DNA from: Cryptomeria japonica | Lineage: Eukaryota; Streptophyta; Pinopsida; Cupressales; Cupressaceae | NCBI RefSeq assembly: GCF_030272615.1 | Contig: NC_081406.1 | Span: 115,849,783-115,913,782, forward strand | Reading direction: 5' to 3' | Length of the DNA: 64,000 nt | In this document: positions 24,901 to 37,641 of the stretch, piece after piece | Layout of the letters: each line of letters starts with the position of its first letter | Numbering within the stretch: position 1 is the stretch's first letter | Notes under the pieces: generated by a model | What the model was told of the DNA's origin: nothing | Database searches by the model: none | The model's input: the letters and a program-made list of their open reading frames with translations, nothing else | Position numbers and translations under genes: made by a program

Positions 24901-25249
24901 CCTTCGGCTAAAACTAAAAGAAACCATTGTGCGAGAGAACGCCGACAGAAACGTTGTGCTAAAGCTTGTGAACTTGCTTCCCAAACCATTTCTTCTCCAA
25001 AGACACCAATTATTGACATAATTCCATGTGTTCAACATTCTCCTAACCAAGATGTTCAACCTAAATATCCAAGATACCAATTGCTTAAGATAAATGATGG
25101 TTCAAGTTATATTGCTATTAGACCTCCTATTTTTGTTAATCTTGATAAAAAAAATAGGTGAGAATGTTCTTACTGATAAAAATGTTGATCCTCATATTTT
25201 TGATGATGAATGTGAATATGTTGATGTTGACAATGATTTATCTAAATAA
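21975..25249 (+). pseudogene. Gag and protease-linker remnant of the Gypsy element
   Basis: Gag begins at MSFTTISPTYNIP (21975). The conserved gag core is 22884-23273 (WYFSLPPYSI and the GRYNHLYSQI region). A zinc knuckle CQYHCKPGHDTKKC spans 23655-23697, with a +1 change of frame in a run of six A at 23688-23693. The later frame holds a protease-like linker, including LGHPWFSSMKEIASNVHKYL near 24250, which resembles the segment after the protease of plant Gypsy elements. A repeated PP-K-D/E-ES-I peptide follows (24550-24720), then a basic tail. No catalytic Asp motif was found. Stops cluster at 23271-23580. It could have supplied particle protein only; now broken. Confidence 0.8.
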
Positions 25250-26200
25250 TTTCAAAAGCATTAATCCTAGCTCCTAGTAATAGACAAAGTGACTCATCAT
25301 TAGAGAATGGTCCTTGTTTGGAACTTGTGATAGCTCCATCTATTGTGCTTGATGTCGCTACCCTTGCGTGTTGTCCACCTTCCTAGAACAATGATAAATA
25401 ATATCGGGGGGCAGATGACATTCTTGATTAGCTTCATTAGCACCCTAGATTCTCTCTCTCTCCTCTCTTGCTTGTTTGTAACATTCTTTTATTTGTCCCT
25501 CAATTCTTCTATTTGTTTTCCCTAGTGTTGTCTACTTGAGGATGATGCAAAGCATTGAGATCTCTTCTGGTATCTCCAATGTTGACTCAAAGGACACATG
25601 TGCCCTTCTTCCATGGTGGTTTCCTTTCTTTGGGGGATGAGGACAATTCTATGCATATATTTACACATGATATATATTGGTTATCATAAAAAGAATACTG
25701 ACTCCAAAGTTAGATGAAACGACCTCATATTTCATGTTTTGTGATCATTATCCTTTGATTTGTCCTCCCTTGGGGGTTTATTATTGTGATAATGTTCTTC
25801 TATTTTTAGGTGTATCCTACCTTAAATAAATTTCTCTCAAAAAAGGCGTATGCAATCGCTTTAACATTGGGGAATACACTCTGCTCAATGATCCTCTTGT
25901 GCATATCTTGATACTTAAGTTACTTAGAAAACTTTGTCCTTTGCTTTGTAATTTTTAGTATTTTTCTTTTCATGACTCATGGTAAGAGAACCTTACTAGT
26001 TGGTAGTCATTGTTCTATCTTTCTTTTTCTCTCATAATATCCCTTTTATCTTGTTATTGAACTCGTGAGATCCTAAAGTCCACTAGGGGGCTTGGCATGT
26101 CTTGCCTCCTCGATGACTTGGTGAAAGTTTTTCAATGTGAACCCTTTGTACTTTACCGAGAGTATGATTGACTTCATACTCCCGCTAAAGTGGGGCTAAA
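25250..26200 (+). other. 3' non-coding part of the gag-only Gypsy element
   Basis: No domain seen. It contains GGGGGGCAGATGACATTC and GGGGGATGAGGACAA phrases. The last bases before the LTR (AAAGTGGGGCTAAA, 26187-26200) are the likely polypurine tract. Confidence 0.6.
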
Positions 26201-26684
26201 TGTAGTGTCCTAAAATTGCACCCCTTTGCAATTTTGATTGCATTTGGGTCTTCACCTAGGTGTTTCCACCCCTTGGCCTAATTGAAGACTTGATTATGCT
26301 TGTACCCCTCATAAATTTCATAAAACTTGATTACCCCTCCCCCTTGGGCACCTTGATCCTAACCCAAAATTGGGTAGGACTAGGGTGTGGCACCCTAGTC
26401 CTCACTGGGACCATGGCACCATGCCATGGTCCTCCCTAAATTGGACCCTCTTTATACCCATTTTTGCAATTCAAATTTGAATGGGATTCCTCCCTCTGTG
26501 TTGGCTCATGTCGTAAAATTAACCAATTTTCCCAATGGGCAAGTAAATAAAGGGAATTTCCCCTCTTTTGAACATCTACAAGGAATAAGATGAAATAAAA
26601 CACATATGAGATCAAGCAATCAAGAATAAAAGAGAAATTGAGCGTTAATCAGTCTTCCCTCAAGCTTAGGAGAAATAATAGGGT
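26201..26684 (+). repeat. 3' LTR of the gag-only Gypsy element, truncated
   Basis: Matches the first ~480 bp of the 5' LTR, then breaks at AAATAATAG and continues as block X. About 680 bp of the LTR is missing. Confidence 0.8.
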
Positions 26685-27240
26685 ATGTGCAGGATCATGG
26701 TGTGCCAAAACAGGCCCTTAAGTGGCAATGAAATTTTAGAAAATTAGAGTTATGCAACTTGACATGAAAATTTGAATAAGTTGTGAACATTATTTTTTAA
26801 ATATGTAACAAGAGAATCTATAGAAAATTGAATGTAGTTTCTAAGCTACTAGTTGTTTTTTGAAAAAATATTTGATGAAAATTTCAAATTTCAATGTAGT
26901 GGTACTAAAATTTCAGGAAAAAGATAAGAAGTAAATGTATGTTTGACCACCATAATCAAAATCAAGTCCTAATATTTTTTTATAATATTTATAATATAAG
27001 TATTAGACTCATGTCCGGATGTGACACATATTTTTTTATAATTTTTTATAACGTAAATAATTATTTATGAATTTTTACTACAACTTTTCAGAAATTCAGA
27101 AACTCCTATGTCTGACCACCTTAACTTGGTCAAAACCTTATGACTTTTTTTTCTTTCTATTTTTTCCCTATAGTAGATGAAGCATAGGATGTGATACATG
27201 TTTCAGATTCAAAAAATGTTATATCGTTTGAAAGTTATGA
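26685..27240 (+). repeat. Block X, right copy
   Basis: Similar to 19175-19738, including TTGAATGTAGTTTCTAAGCT and TTTCAGATTCAAAAAATG. It continues past GAAAG without interruption. Confidence 0.8.
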
Positions 27241-27706
27241 GTGTTTTTCAATCAGTCTATCAATCAGGACTATTGTTAGAATTCAATTAGAAAATAAATA
27301 ATAATTATTTATTAAAGTCGAAATAAGACAAGCCTTATATTGTTGGAAAATTGAGAACATCCTTAAAAAACCCTTTTCATTTTATCAATTTTGGCTACAA
27401 AAAAATTCGTCAGCCACTAGTGTAAAGTCTAGAAAATCAAAGAATACTGAAAAACATGTTTTTTCAGTTGACTTTCTAGGCTTGACACTTCCAAGCCAAA
27501 TCCCAAAGCATTCTCGAGCCAAAATTTAAAATTTGAAATTTGTACAACAAAAATCAGATATCTAGTACAATCGGATATCTGATTATATCGATATCTGATT
27601 TTAATAAGTAAATTCACTAACTAAATTTGCACATAATTAATCTACTATTTATTAATATATAATATTTTAATATATTAATTTATAAATAAATTAGTATATG
27701 ATATTA
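27241..27706. other. AT-rich spacer with GATATC palindromes
   Basis: No gene. At 27550-27605 ATCAGATATC, CGGATATCTGAT and CGATATCTGAT follow one another; related sequences recur at 33040-33190 and 52810-52916. Confidence 0.6.
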
Positions 27707-27864
27707 GGGAGAGGAAGAGGGGGGAGTGGGGGTGAGAGACATAGAGATTAGGGGCTCAGAGAGATAGAGAGATTATGAGAGAGAGAGAGAGAGGGATGGA
27801 GAGGGGGGAGGGGGGAGGGAGAGAGAGAGGGGGGAGGGAGGGAGAGATAAAGAGATTAGGGGAA

Positions 27865-27914
<50 letters not shown>

Positions 27915-27971
27915 AGAGAGAGGGAAGGGAGAGAGAGATAGAGAGATAGGGGAGAGGGAGAGAGAGATTAT
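27707..27971 (+). repeat. GA-rich low-complexity tract
   Basis: Mostly GA dinucleotides with G-runs, including GAGATTATGAGAGAGAGAGA near 27768. It mirrors the CT tract at 32950-33021. Confidence 0.9.
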
Positions 27972-30900
27972 GGGTCCTATGGTTTATTAAGGGGTCATAT
28001 TGTGTCCTACGACCCCTTAGGACACCATATAACCCCTTAAGACACCAAATTGTATTTTTATAAGTCATATTATATTCTAAGGGATCATATTGTGTTATAT
28101 GACCCCTTTAAGACACCATATGATCCCTTAGGACACAATATGACCCTTTACGACTCTATACGGTGTCGTTATGGGTCATATGACCCCTTATGATACCATA
28201 TGGTGTCATTAGGGGTCATATGGTGTCCTAATGGGTCATGAGATACCATATGACCCCTAATGACACCATATGGGTCATATGATCCCTTATGATACCATAT
28301 GGTGTCATTAGGGGTCATATGGTGTCCTAAGGAAAACATATGACACCATATTTGGTTGTTATGGGTCCTATGGTGTCCTAAAGACTCATATTGTGTCAAA
28401 CAACCCATTAGGACACCATATGACCCCTTAAGACACCAAATTGTGTCATTATGGGTCATATTGTGTCCTAAGGAGTCATATTGTGTCATATGACCCCTTT
28501 AAGACATCATCTGACCCCTTAGGACATAATATGACCCTTTACAACTCTATACGGTGTCGTTATGGGCCATATGACCCATTAAGACACCAAATTATGTTGT
28601 TATGGATCATATGGTGTCCTAAGGGGTCATGGGACACCATATGAACCCATTAGGACAAAAAATGAGCCCTTAGTATACCATATTGGGTCGTTATGGGTCC
28701 TATGGTGTCGTAAGGAGTCATATTGTTTCCTATGTCCCCTTAGGCCACCATATGACCCCTTAAGAGATCAAATTATCTCTTTATGGGTCATATTGTGTCC
28801 TAAGAGGTCATGGGACACCATATGACCCATAAGGAAAACATACGACCCCTTATGACACCATATTGGGTCATTATGGGTTCTATGGTGTCCTCCGACCCCT
28901 TAGGACACTATATGACCCCTTAAGACACAAAATTATGTCATTATGGATCATATTGTGTTCTAAGGGGTCACGGGACACCATATGACCCCTAAGGACAATA
29001 TATGACCCCTTAGGACACCATATGACCCCTTAAGACACCAAATTTTGTCGTTATGGATCATATTGTGTCCTAAGGGTCATGGGACACCATATGACCCCTA
29101 AGGACAACATACGACCCCTTAGGACACCATATGACCCCTTAAGGCACCAAATTATGTCCTTATAGGTCATATTGTGTCCTAAGGGGTCATGGGACACCAT
29201 ATGACCCCTAAGGACAACATACAAGCCCTTACGACACCATATTGGGTTGTTATGGGTCTTATGGTGTCCTAAGGGGTCATATTATGTCCTACGAACACTT
29301 AGGACACCATATGACCCCTTAAGACACCAAATTGTGTCATTATGGGTCATATTGTGTCCTAAAGGGTCATGGGACACCATATGACCCCAAAGGACAATGT
29401 ACGACCCCTTATGACACCATACTACGTTGTTATGGATCATATGGTGTCTTAAGGTGTCATATTGTATCCTACGATCCCTTAGGACACCATATGATCCCTT
29501 AAGACACCATATTGTGTCATTATGGATCATATTGTGTCCTAAGGGGCCATGGGACACCATATTACCCCTAAGGACAACATACAAACCCTTACGACACCAT
29601 ATTGGGTCTTTATGGGTCTTATGGTATCCTAAGGGGTCATATTGTGTCCTACAACCCCTTAGGACACCATATGACCGCTTAAGACACCAAATTGAGTCGT
29701 TATGGGTCACATTGTGTCTTAAGGGGTCATGGGACACCATATGACCCCTAAGGACAACATACAACCCCTTATGACACCATATTGGCCCGTTATGAGTCAT
29801 ATAGTGTCCTAAGGGGTCATATTGTGTCCTACAACCCCTTAGGGCACCATAAGACCCCTTAAGACACCAAATTGTGTCGTTATGGGTCATATTTTGTCTA
29901 AGGGGTCATGGGACACCATATGACCCCTAATGACAATATACAACCCCTTACGACACCATATTGGGTCACTATGGGTCCTATGGTGTCGTAAGGGGTCATA
30001 TTGTGTCCTACAACCCCTTCAAACACCATATGACCCCTTAAGACACCAAATTGTTTTGTTATGGGTCATATTGTCTCCTAAGGGGTCATGGGAAACCATA
30101 TGACCTCTAAGGACAACATACAACCCCTTACGATACTATATTGGGTTGTTATGAGTCATATAGTATGCTAAGGGGTCATATTGTGTCCTATGACCCCTTA
30201 GGATACCATATGACCCCTTAAGACACCAAATTATGTCATTATGGGTCATATTGTGTCCTAAGGGGTCATATTGTATGATATGACCCCTTTAAGACACCAT
30301 ATGACACCTTGGCACACAATATGACCCGTTACGACTATATACGGTGTTGTTATGGGTCATATGACCCCTTATGACACCATATGGTGTCGTTATGGGTCAT
30401 ATGACCCCTTATGACACCATATGGTATTGTTAGGGGTCATATGGTGTCCTAAGGGGTTATGTGACACAATGTGACCCCTAAGGACAACATATGACCCCTT
30501 ATGACACCATATTTGGTTGTTATGGGTCCTATGGTGTCCTAAGGGGTCATATTATGTCCTATGACCCCTTAGGACACCATATAACCTCTTTAGTCACCAA
30601 ACTGTGTCGTTATGGGTCATATTATATTCTGAGGGGTCATATTATGTCATATGACCCCTTCAAGACACCATATGACCCCTTAGGACACAATATGATCCTT
30701 TACGACTCTATATGGTGTCGTTATGGGTTGTATGACCCCTTATCACACCATATATTGTCGTTAGGGGTCATGTGGTGTCCTAAGGGGTCATGGGACATAA
30801 TATGACCCCTAAGGACAACATATGAACCCTTATGACACCATATTGGGTCGTTATGGGTCCTCTAATGTCCTAAGGGGTCATATTATGTCCTGCGACCCCT

Positions 30901-32949
30901 TAGGACACCATATTACCCCTTAAGACACCAACTTGTGTCGTTATGGGTCATATTGTGTCCTAAGGGGTCATATTGTTTCATATGACCCCTTTAAGACACC
31001 ATATGACCCCTTAGTACAAAATATGACACTTTATGACTCTATACAAAGTTCTTATGGGTCATATGACACCTTATGACACCATATGGTATCGTTAGGGGTC
31101 ATATGGTGTCCTAAGGGGTCATGGGACAACATATGACCCCTTATGACACCATATGGTATCGTTTTGGTGTCGTTAGGGGTCATATATTGTCATAAGTGGT
31201 CCTGGCACACCATATGACCCCTAAGAACAACATACAACCCCTTATGATACCATATTTGGTCATTATGGGTCCTATGGTGTCCTAAGGGGTCATATTATGT
31301 CCCACGACCCCTTAAAACACCAAATTGTGTCGTTATAGGTTATATGTTATCCTAAGGGGTCATATTGTATCATATGACCCCTTTAAGACATTATATGACC
31401 CCTTAGGACATAATATGACCCTTTACAACTCTATACGATGTCGTTATGGGTCATATGATGCTTTATGACACCAAATTGTGTTGTTATGGGTCATATGGTA
31501 TCCTAAGGGGTCATGGGACACCATATGACCCCTAAGGACAACATACAACCCCTTGTGACACCATATTGGATCATTATGGGTCCTATGGTGTCCTAAGGGG
31601 TCATATTGTGTCCTATGACCCCTTAGGACACCATATGACCCCTTAAGACACCAAATTGTGTCGTTATGGGTCATATTGTGTCCTAATGGGTCATGGGACG
31701 TCATATGACCCTTAAGGACAACATACAATCCCTTATGACACCATACTGGGTCATTATGATTCACATGACCCCTTATGACACCATATGGTGTCGTTAGGAG
31801 TCATATGGTGTCCTAAGGGGTCATGGGGCACCATATGACCCCTAAGGACAATATATGACCTCTTATGACACCATATTAGGTCGTTATGGGTCCTATGGTG
31901 CCTTAAGGGGTCAAATTGTGTCCTACGACCCCTTAGGACACCATGTAACCCCTTAAGACACCAAATTGTGTCATTATGGGTCATACTATATTCTAAGGGG
32001 TCATATTGTGTCATATGACCCCTTTAAGACACCATATGACCCCTTAGGACACAATATGACCCTTTATGACTCTATACAATGTCGTTATGGGTCATATGAC
32101 CCCTTATGATATCATATTGTGTCGTTAGGGGTCATATGGTGTCCTAAGGGGCCATGAGACACCATATGACCCCTTAGGAAAACATATGACTCCTTATGAC
32201 ACTATATTGGGTCGTTAAGGGTCCTATGATGTCCTAAGGGGTCATATTGTGTTCTACGACCCCTTAGGACACCATATGACTCCTTAAGACACCAAATTGT
32301 CTCGTTATGGGTCACATTATGTCCTAAGGGGTCATATTGTTTTAGATGACCTCTTTAAGACACCATATGACCACTCAAGACATAATATGATACTTTATGA
32401 CTCTATAAGATGTTGTTATGGGTCATATGACCCCTTATGACACCATATGGGGTTGTTAGGGGTCATATGGTGTCCTAAGGTATCATGGGACACCATATGA
32501 CTCATAAGGAAAATATATGACCCCTTATGACACCATATGGTGTCATTTTGGTGTTGTTAGGGCTCATATGGTGTCCTAAGGGGTCATGTGACACCATATG
32601 ACCCCTAAGGACAACATACGACTCCTTACGACACCATATTTGGTCATTATTTGTCCTATGGTGTCCTAAGGGGTGATATTGTGTCCTACGACCCCTTAGG
32701 ATACCATGTGACCCCTTAAGACACCAAATTGTGTCGTTATGGGTCATATTGTGTCCTAAGGGGTCATGGGACACCATATGACCCCTAAGGACAACATATG
32801 ACCCCTTATGACACCATAGTTGGTCGTTATGAGTCATATGGTGTCCTCAAGGGTCATATTGTGTCCTACAACCCCTCAGGACACCATAGAACCCCTTAGG
32901 ACACCATATGACCTCTCCCCTAAGGGTTCATATTGTGTCCTAAGGGGTC
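27972..32949. repeat. 5-kb palindromic tandem array of 20-nt modules
   Basis: Built from a module close to GGGTCATATTGTGTCCTAAG and its reverse complement, mixed along the array. A higher-order period of about 180 bp is clear where GGGACACCATATGACCCCTA recurs near 29189, 29370, 29550, 29729, 29910 and 30090. A variant containing ACTCTATAC recurs at wider spacing. The period is close to 60 codons, so long repetitive frames appear on both strands by chance of structure (the longest, 202 codons, at 29282-29890 on -). I do not regard these as genes. Confidence 0.95.
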
Positions 32950-33021
32950 ACTCTCTCGCTCTCCCCCATCTCTCTCTCTCTCTCCCTCTCACTCTCTCTC
33001 TCTCTCTCATAATCTCTCTCT
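32950..33021 (+). repeat. CT-rich low-complexity tract
   Basis: CTCTCT runs ending TCTCTCTCATAATCTCTCTC. The reverse complement of this end matches the GA tract at about 27768, making an inverted pair around the array. Confidence 0.9.
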
Positions 33022-33372
33022 AAAATATGAGTAATGAAATTGGATATTGGATTTTATCGAATATCTGATTTTTGTCACTACTATTAATGTGGCAACAATA
33101 AAAGAAAAGGTGGCAACGAGAAAAAAATTTGGGACCACAAATTTATACATTAAAATCAGATATCCGATATCCAATTTGGGACCACGAATTTATACATTAA
33201 AATAAGTATTGTGGGCCATTTTGTGGATTCCAACGGTCCACACTCTTCACATGCTATTTTATGTCGACAATCACGGGTTTTCAGATAGGTGTAGACAAAT
33301 TTGTGCTTTTGAGAGATTCTTAAAGTCAAATCTTAAATTGGCAATCATTTAGGAGCATCTTTGTGGAGGTAA
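33022..33372. other. Spacer with GATATC-type palindromes upstream of the transposase-like gene
   Basis: Contains GGATATTGGATTTTATCGAA and, near 33152, ATCAGATATCCGATATCC. The phrase ACGAATTTATACATTAAAAT or a near copy occurs twice about 50 bp apart. No ORF. Confidence 0.6.
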
Positions 33373-36300
33373 ATGGGGAGTATTAGTCATTGGAACTCTA
33401 AATGCAAAAGAAAACTTTCAAATGACCAAATTGAAGTGTATAGAGAAAGAGATAGAGAAGGTCATAGGAGGAGAAGACAAGGTATGTTAAATATTGCTAA
33501 TGTTACTTCAAGTGAAGAGGAAATTGAATTTGAAAATGTTGAACAAGTTATTGAAAATAAAAATGTAGATTTTGAAAGTGAAAATTTTGAATATGTTGAA
33601 AATGTTGAAAGTGATAATGAAAATGCTCAACATGACGTGAGACTAGAAAGTGAAAATTTGGGATTTGACAATGATGGTGTCCATAATTTTTGTGTAAATA
33701 TGAAATTTTTTGACATTGGAGGTTAAAATGTAGAAAAGTTTAACATAGGAGGTGAACATGTAGAAAGTTTTGACATTGGAGGTGAAAATGTGGAAAGCTT
33801 TGACATTGAAGGTGGAATTGCTCAACCAAGTTAACAATATGTAACACCTAGTTAGTTTACAAATGAATAACCTCTCATGGATGAAAGACAAATTCCAAAT
33901 ATCGAAGACCTTCAAGAACCCCAAAATGGTTACTTGAAATTGATGAGAACATTATTGTGAATCTTGAAGGCAAGAGGTCAACAAGAACTGTTTGGTTGTG
34001 GGCTACAAAATTTTTTGACCAAAATTTTAGCAATAAGACATTGATCAAGCAATGCCAACTCTTTGTTCAATTAATAAAGATTATAATGATGAGATCATTG
34101 CTAAACAAATTGAAGATTCGTATAAACAAGAAGATGGAGAGAAATTCTATTATTGCCAAAAATCTATTTGATGCTCTCAATTCTATTGGAAAGAATACTA
34201 AAGAAAGAGATAAGAGAGCCACTCGAAGAGTGATTACAACCTCCTTAGTAAGCCATCAATTGAGGAAGGCTCATCAAATGAGGTAAACTTGTGTTGATTT
34301 GAACATAAACCATAAAACTTTGGATAGAGCACTTTCACGAAGACAAAGACTTGACGATCCACTTCAACATGATACATGGGCTTTTGGTGGGAGGCTTCCA
34401 TGTGTTGATATAAAGTTGACTAACAATGTGAAGGAGGAGATTCAACAATTTTGGCACTCTAATTCTAGAGTATCACCCAGTGTAATGGATATTTTGAAAT
34501 TAAGAATCGGCAACCGAGACTGCACACTGGATCCCAAACATTTCTTGGAATCAAGCCAAACAATGTTGTGCAATTTTTTTTGTCAAGTACATCCAACTTT
34601 ACAAATATCACAAAGGGCCTTTGAATCTTTGAAGCCATTTTATTGTGTTCCTCTTAAGATACATAATACTTGTTGTTGCAAGTACCATGTGGATTTTTCA
34701 ATGTACCATGAACTTTTATGCCATATTCATTCTGCGATGCATATTAATGAGATGTTGCAGGAGTGTGGTGCAATGCTATTTCCAAGATCATCAAGAGACT
34801 TGCAAGATCTATTTTTATGCCCTAGATATGATGGCTGCTATTTCTATAGAAATGATTATTTAAATGAGAAGTGCTCACAATGTGGTGGGTTGTCAAAGTT
34901 TGTTTCATGCTTTCATGAGGGCAGTGAACATGAGTTTGGAAAGAACTATGTTGAGACAAAAAGATATGAAACAGTGAAATATACTTTGAAGAGTGGAGGT
35001 GAAGGTTCTAGATGCAATTTAGTCTCAAGAGAAGTGAGTGTTGCTGATTTTATTTTGGATTTTAAGGAAAATATTTTTTACAAGTATAAAAGGCACACCC
35101 ATAGGTCTTAGTGGTTGGATCAATAGTTTAGGATGTGTAAGAACTCTTTCCCGATTGGCACTATTGTATCGGTGGTTGATTTTGCAGAGAACTATATATT
35201 GTAACCACAAAATGAGGTATAGTCTCAGTGCTAAAATTCAATCCAGATTGTTGTTTTTGTTCACATTACATATAGACATACTCCTGATAGTATAGAATAG
35301 GACAAGAAGATAATAAGGGAGTATCATTTTTATATGAGTGATGATAGATCACACTCCTCTGAGTATGTGCAACATTCTTTCAAGAATTTTTTTTAGTTCT
35401 TGCATGAGAAAAATATTGCAATTGATCAACATATCATATGGTCAAATAACTGTATGGCTCAATTCAATAATGCCTGTATGTTTTATTGGTTGAGTAGAAT
35501 GCATGTAGAGAGGTGTATACCTCATATTTGGTGTTTATTGAGGTAGGGCATGGGAAGGGGGAGCATGATGGAGCAGGTGCATGTTTGAAGAGAGCTCTAT
35601 TTAAAGAGCAATTGAGGATTTCAGGTACAAATTTCTCTGATGCACGTTCTATAGTTGATTGGTGTATTTCAATATTGTCACATGTAGGTACTCTTGATTT
35701 AGTAGTGACCAGATTCTTTTGGTTGGTTGAGGAGAGCACAGTGGGATACAGATTCGATTGTCAAACAATTAAAGATTCTTCAAAGATGCAATCATTTCTT
35801 TGCTCAGATGCAAGTACATGGACCATTTGGACATGAGTGTTGGCTTGTTTTTGTCAGAGTTGTGTTCGGTGTGATTGAGATCAGTGCAAGTCAAGTGAGT
35901 GGGTTGATACATGGGTTCCCTAATATCTAAATCCTTTATCTCAAACAATATCATTGTCAAATGATGACATGGAAAGTTCACTTGAGTATGATCGTCTATC
36001 AGATCTTGTAGAGCCATGACATGTTTTTGTAGTTGTTGCACCGCAAGGGAATGAAGAGAGATCAAAATATTTGGTTGGCACAATGTGTATAGGGAAAATA
36101 GAAGCTAACACAACTAGTGACAGATGATGATGGGTTCACATATCCTACAGGTTTAGTTGTTGTTGTGAGAACTTGGTTGTGAACATACATGATTCAAAAG
36201 AATGGCATACCTGCATTTGAAGACTATGAGAGACACAAAACCTTTCTAATGTATTCACACCTTATTCTAGTTACAAATGTCAAGTTGTTTAAGCATCAAG

Positions 36301-36404
36301 AAAAACCAAAGACCAAAGACCTATGGACAGTGAATACTATTGATCATGAAGCAATATTGGATACTCTTAAGCAAAGAGATGACCCTTCAGGCATACTTGA
36401 GTAG
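33373..36404 (+). pseudogene. Degenerate transposase-like protein of an unclassified DNA transposon
   Basis: Starts MGSISHWNSKCKRKLSN, followed by a charged region with RERDREGHRRRRQ and an acidic Glu/Asn-rich part to 33834. After frame changes, the best-preserved piece (34299-35111, 270 codons) has Cys pairs (CCCKYHVDFSMYHELLCH; LCPRYDGC; EKCSQCGG) suggesting metal binding. Beyond a stop at 35109 the frames continue with VVDFAENYI, a D/N-C motif in IIWSNNCMAQFNN (about 35440), then GHGKGEHDGAGACLKRAL at 35546-35599. Asp, Asp and a late GHGKG-DG-G-KR block are what I recall from DDE-type transposase-like proteins seen in many eukaryotes; the superfamily name is not certain. Many stops and shifts. 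A last open piece is 36189-36404. Confidence 0.6.
33711..33830 (+). repeat. Four 30-bp tandem units coding for a 10-residue repeat
   Basis: TGACATTGGAGGTGAAAATG or a close variant starts at 33711, 33741, 33771 and 33801, exactly 30 bp apart. In frame it gives FDIGGENVES-type repeats within the acidic N-terminal part of the transposase-like protein. A stop (TAA) interrupts the first unit. Confidence 0.9.
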
Positions 36405-37641
36405 TAGGTCTTTAATGGTGCCTTATTTTTTTTATCATGCATTTCATTTCAAACAATGATCATTAAACCTTAATGTCCAAGTTTGTTACATGTATATTAA
36501 GGATGTCTTCAAAATGCAGGTCTATTGATGAATGTTTTTTTTTGGCAACACGGTTTTTGCATGCACATAGCAGGTACACTCGATATAATTGGAAGGGAAG
36601 TATTTTTGCAACACGACTTATTTTCATGCATTTGATGAGATTTACAATTTTTGTTATTAGACAACACTATTCGACAATTTTTGATGATATAATTATCACA
36701 AAACCTTTATGATCATGCATGTCTTTTATGATGATATACAAAAGTATCACATTATGATTTTTGTGTCAACATAGTGGGTTCTCTTGATATAATTTTAAGG
36801 GATATATTTTTATGGTATATAATCCCACCTTTTCATTATTATCTTGCATTTTAGTTGAAGCGATTATCAGAAAGCCTTTATGTTCATCCATGCATTTTAT
36901 GTGTAGACTAACAATTCTTAAAAATACAGGTTCATGCTAGATCATTCGTCGTTGACTAGTTTACTCTTGGTGATGGTACATATTCCTTTGTGCATTAATG
37001 AGATTAAATTTTGTGCATAAAAACTGAGTCAAGTGAATGTATTGCTATTTAGAAATGACAATATCTACCATCATCTTCAACCATGCAGAGAAATGCAGTA
37101 AGAAGGGCTTTAATCATATGCATCTTTCTTCAGAGTTATGCTTGTATACTTTGTTGAGAAACTGGTAAGTTTAGTAATTATACAATCTTGTACTTCTTAA
37201 AAATGTTTCAAATGATCTATTTATAATTTGACAAAATAATTTGTATTAAGTGTTATAATTTATTTCTTGTAGCACATTCATTCCACATAAAATGGTTGCT
37301 TATTTTGGTCTTCATTTATATGCAAGCATTGTTGTATGTAAGCTTTTCTCTTAGGACATGAGGATGTCTAATATAGATGAAGTGGGATGTTGTATTTGTA
37401 TATGGATGTGAATTGATGTAACTTTTTAAAGATGATATACAATGTCCATGAGAAAATTGGTTTAGCTATACTGATGATATACAATACATTGGTGTGGTTT
37501 TATTGATAATGAAAAAAATTCATGTTTGCATATTCCTTCATGGATGTCACATGCAAGTGTAATAGTAATTATGTGTATAAAATACATGGAAATATTGATG
37601 ATCATTATGTTTCTATAGTGTAATGCTTGTTTATCTATATT
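36405..37641. other. AT-rich stretch without recognised genes
   Basis: Contains repeated phrases such as GTACACTCGATATAATT / GTTCTCTTGATATAATT (about 36572 and 36778) and CATGCATTT, suggesting an old local duplication of about 200 bp. No domain seen. Confidence 0.55.

Larger units (their letters stand above)
19739..26684 (+). mobile_element. Non-autonomous Gypsy-type LTR retrotransposon (gag/protease-linker only)
   Basis: The left LTR starts TGTAGTGTCCTAAAATT at 19739 and the right LTR has the same start at 26201, preceded by a purine-rich tract. A TGGTGAACCTGAC primer-like site follows the left LTR. The interior has a gag domain, a zinc knuckle and the HPW linker typical of Gypsy protease regions, but no reverse transcriptase, RNase H or integrase. 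The right LTR is cut short after 484 bp and joins block X directly, so no target duplication can be checked there. Confidence 0.88.

Noticed and set aside
27775-27990. Arg/Glu repeat ORF
   Set aside because: Translation of GA microsatellite only.
29282-29890. 202-codon - strand ORF with 60-residue repeats
   Set aside because: It follows from the 180-bp repeat period and palindromic modules; similar frames open on the other strand. No start, domain or conservation argument for a protein.
27972-32949. CRISPR-like array
   Set aside because: Repeats are contiguous modules in both orientations with no unique spacers of constant length, in a plant-type genome.
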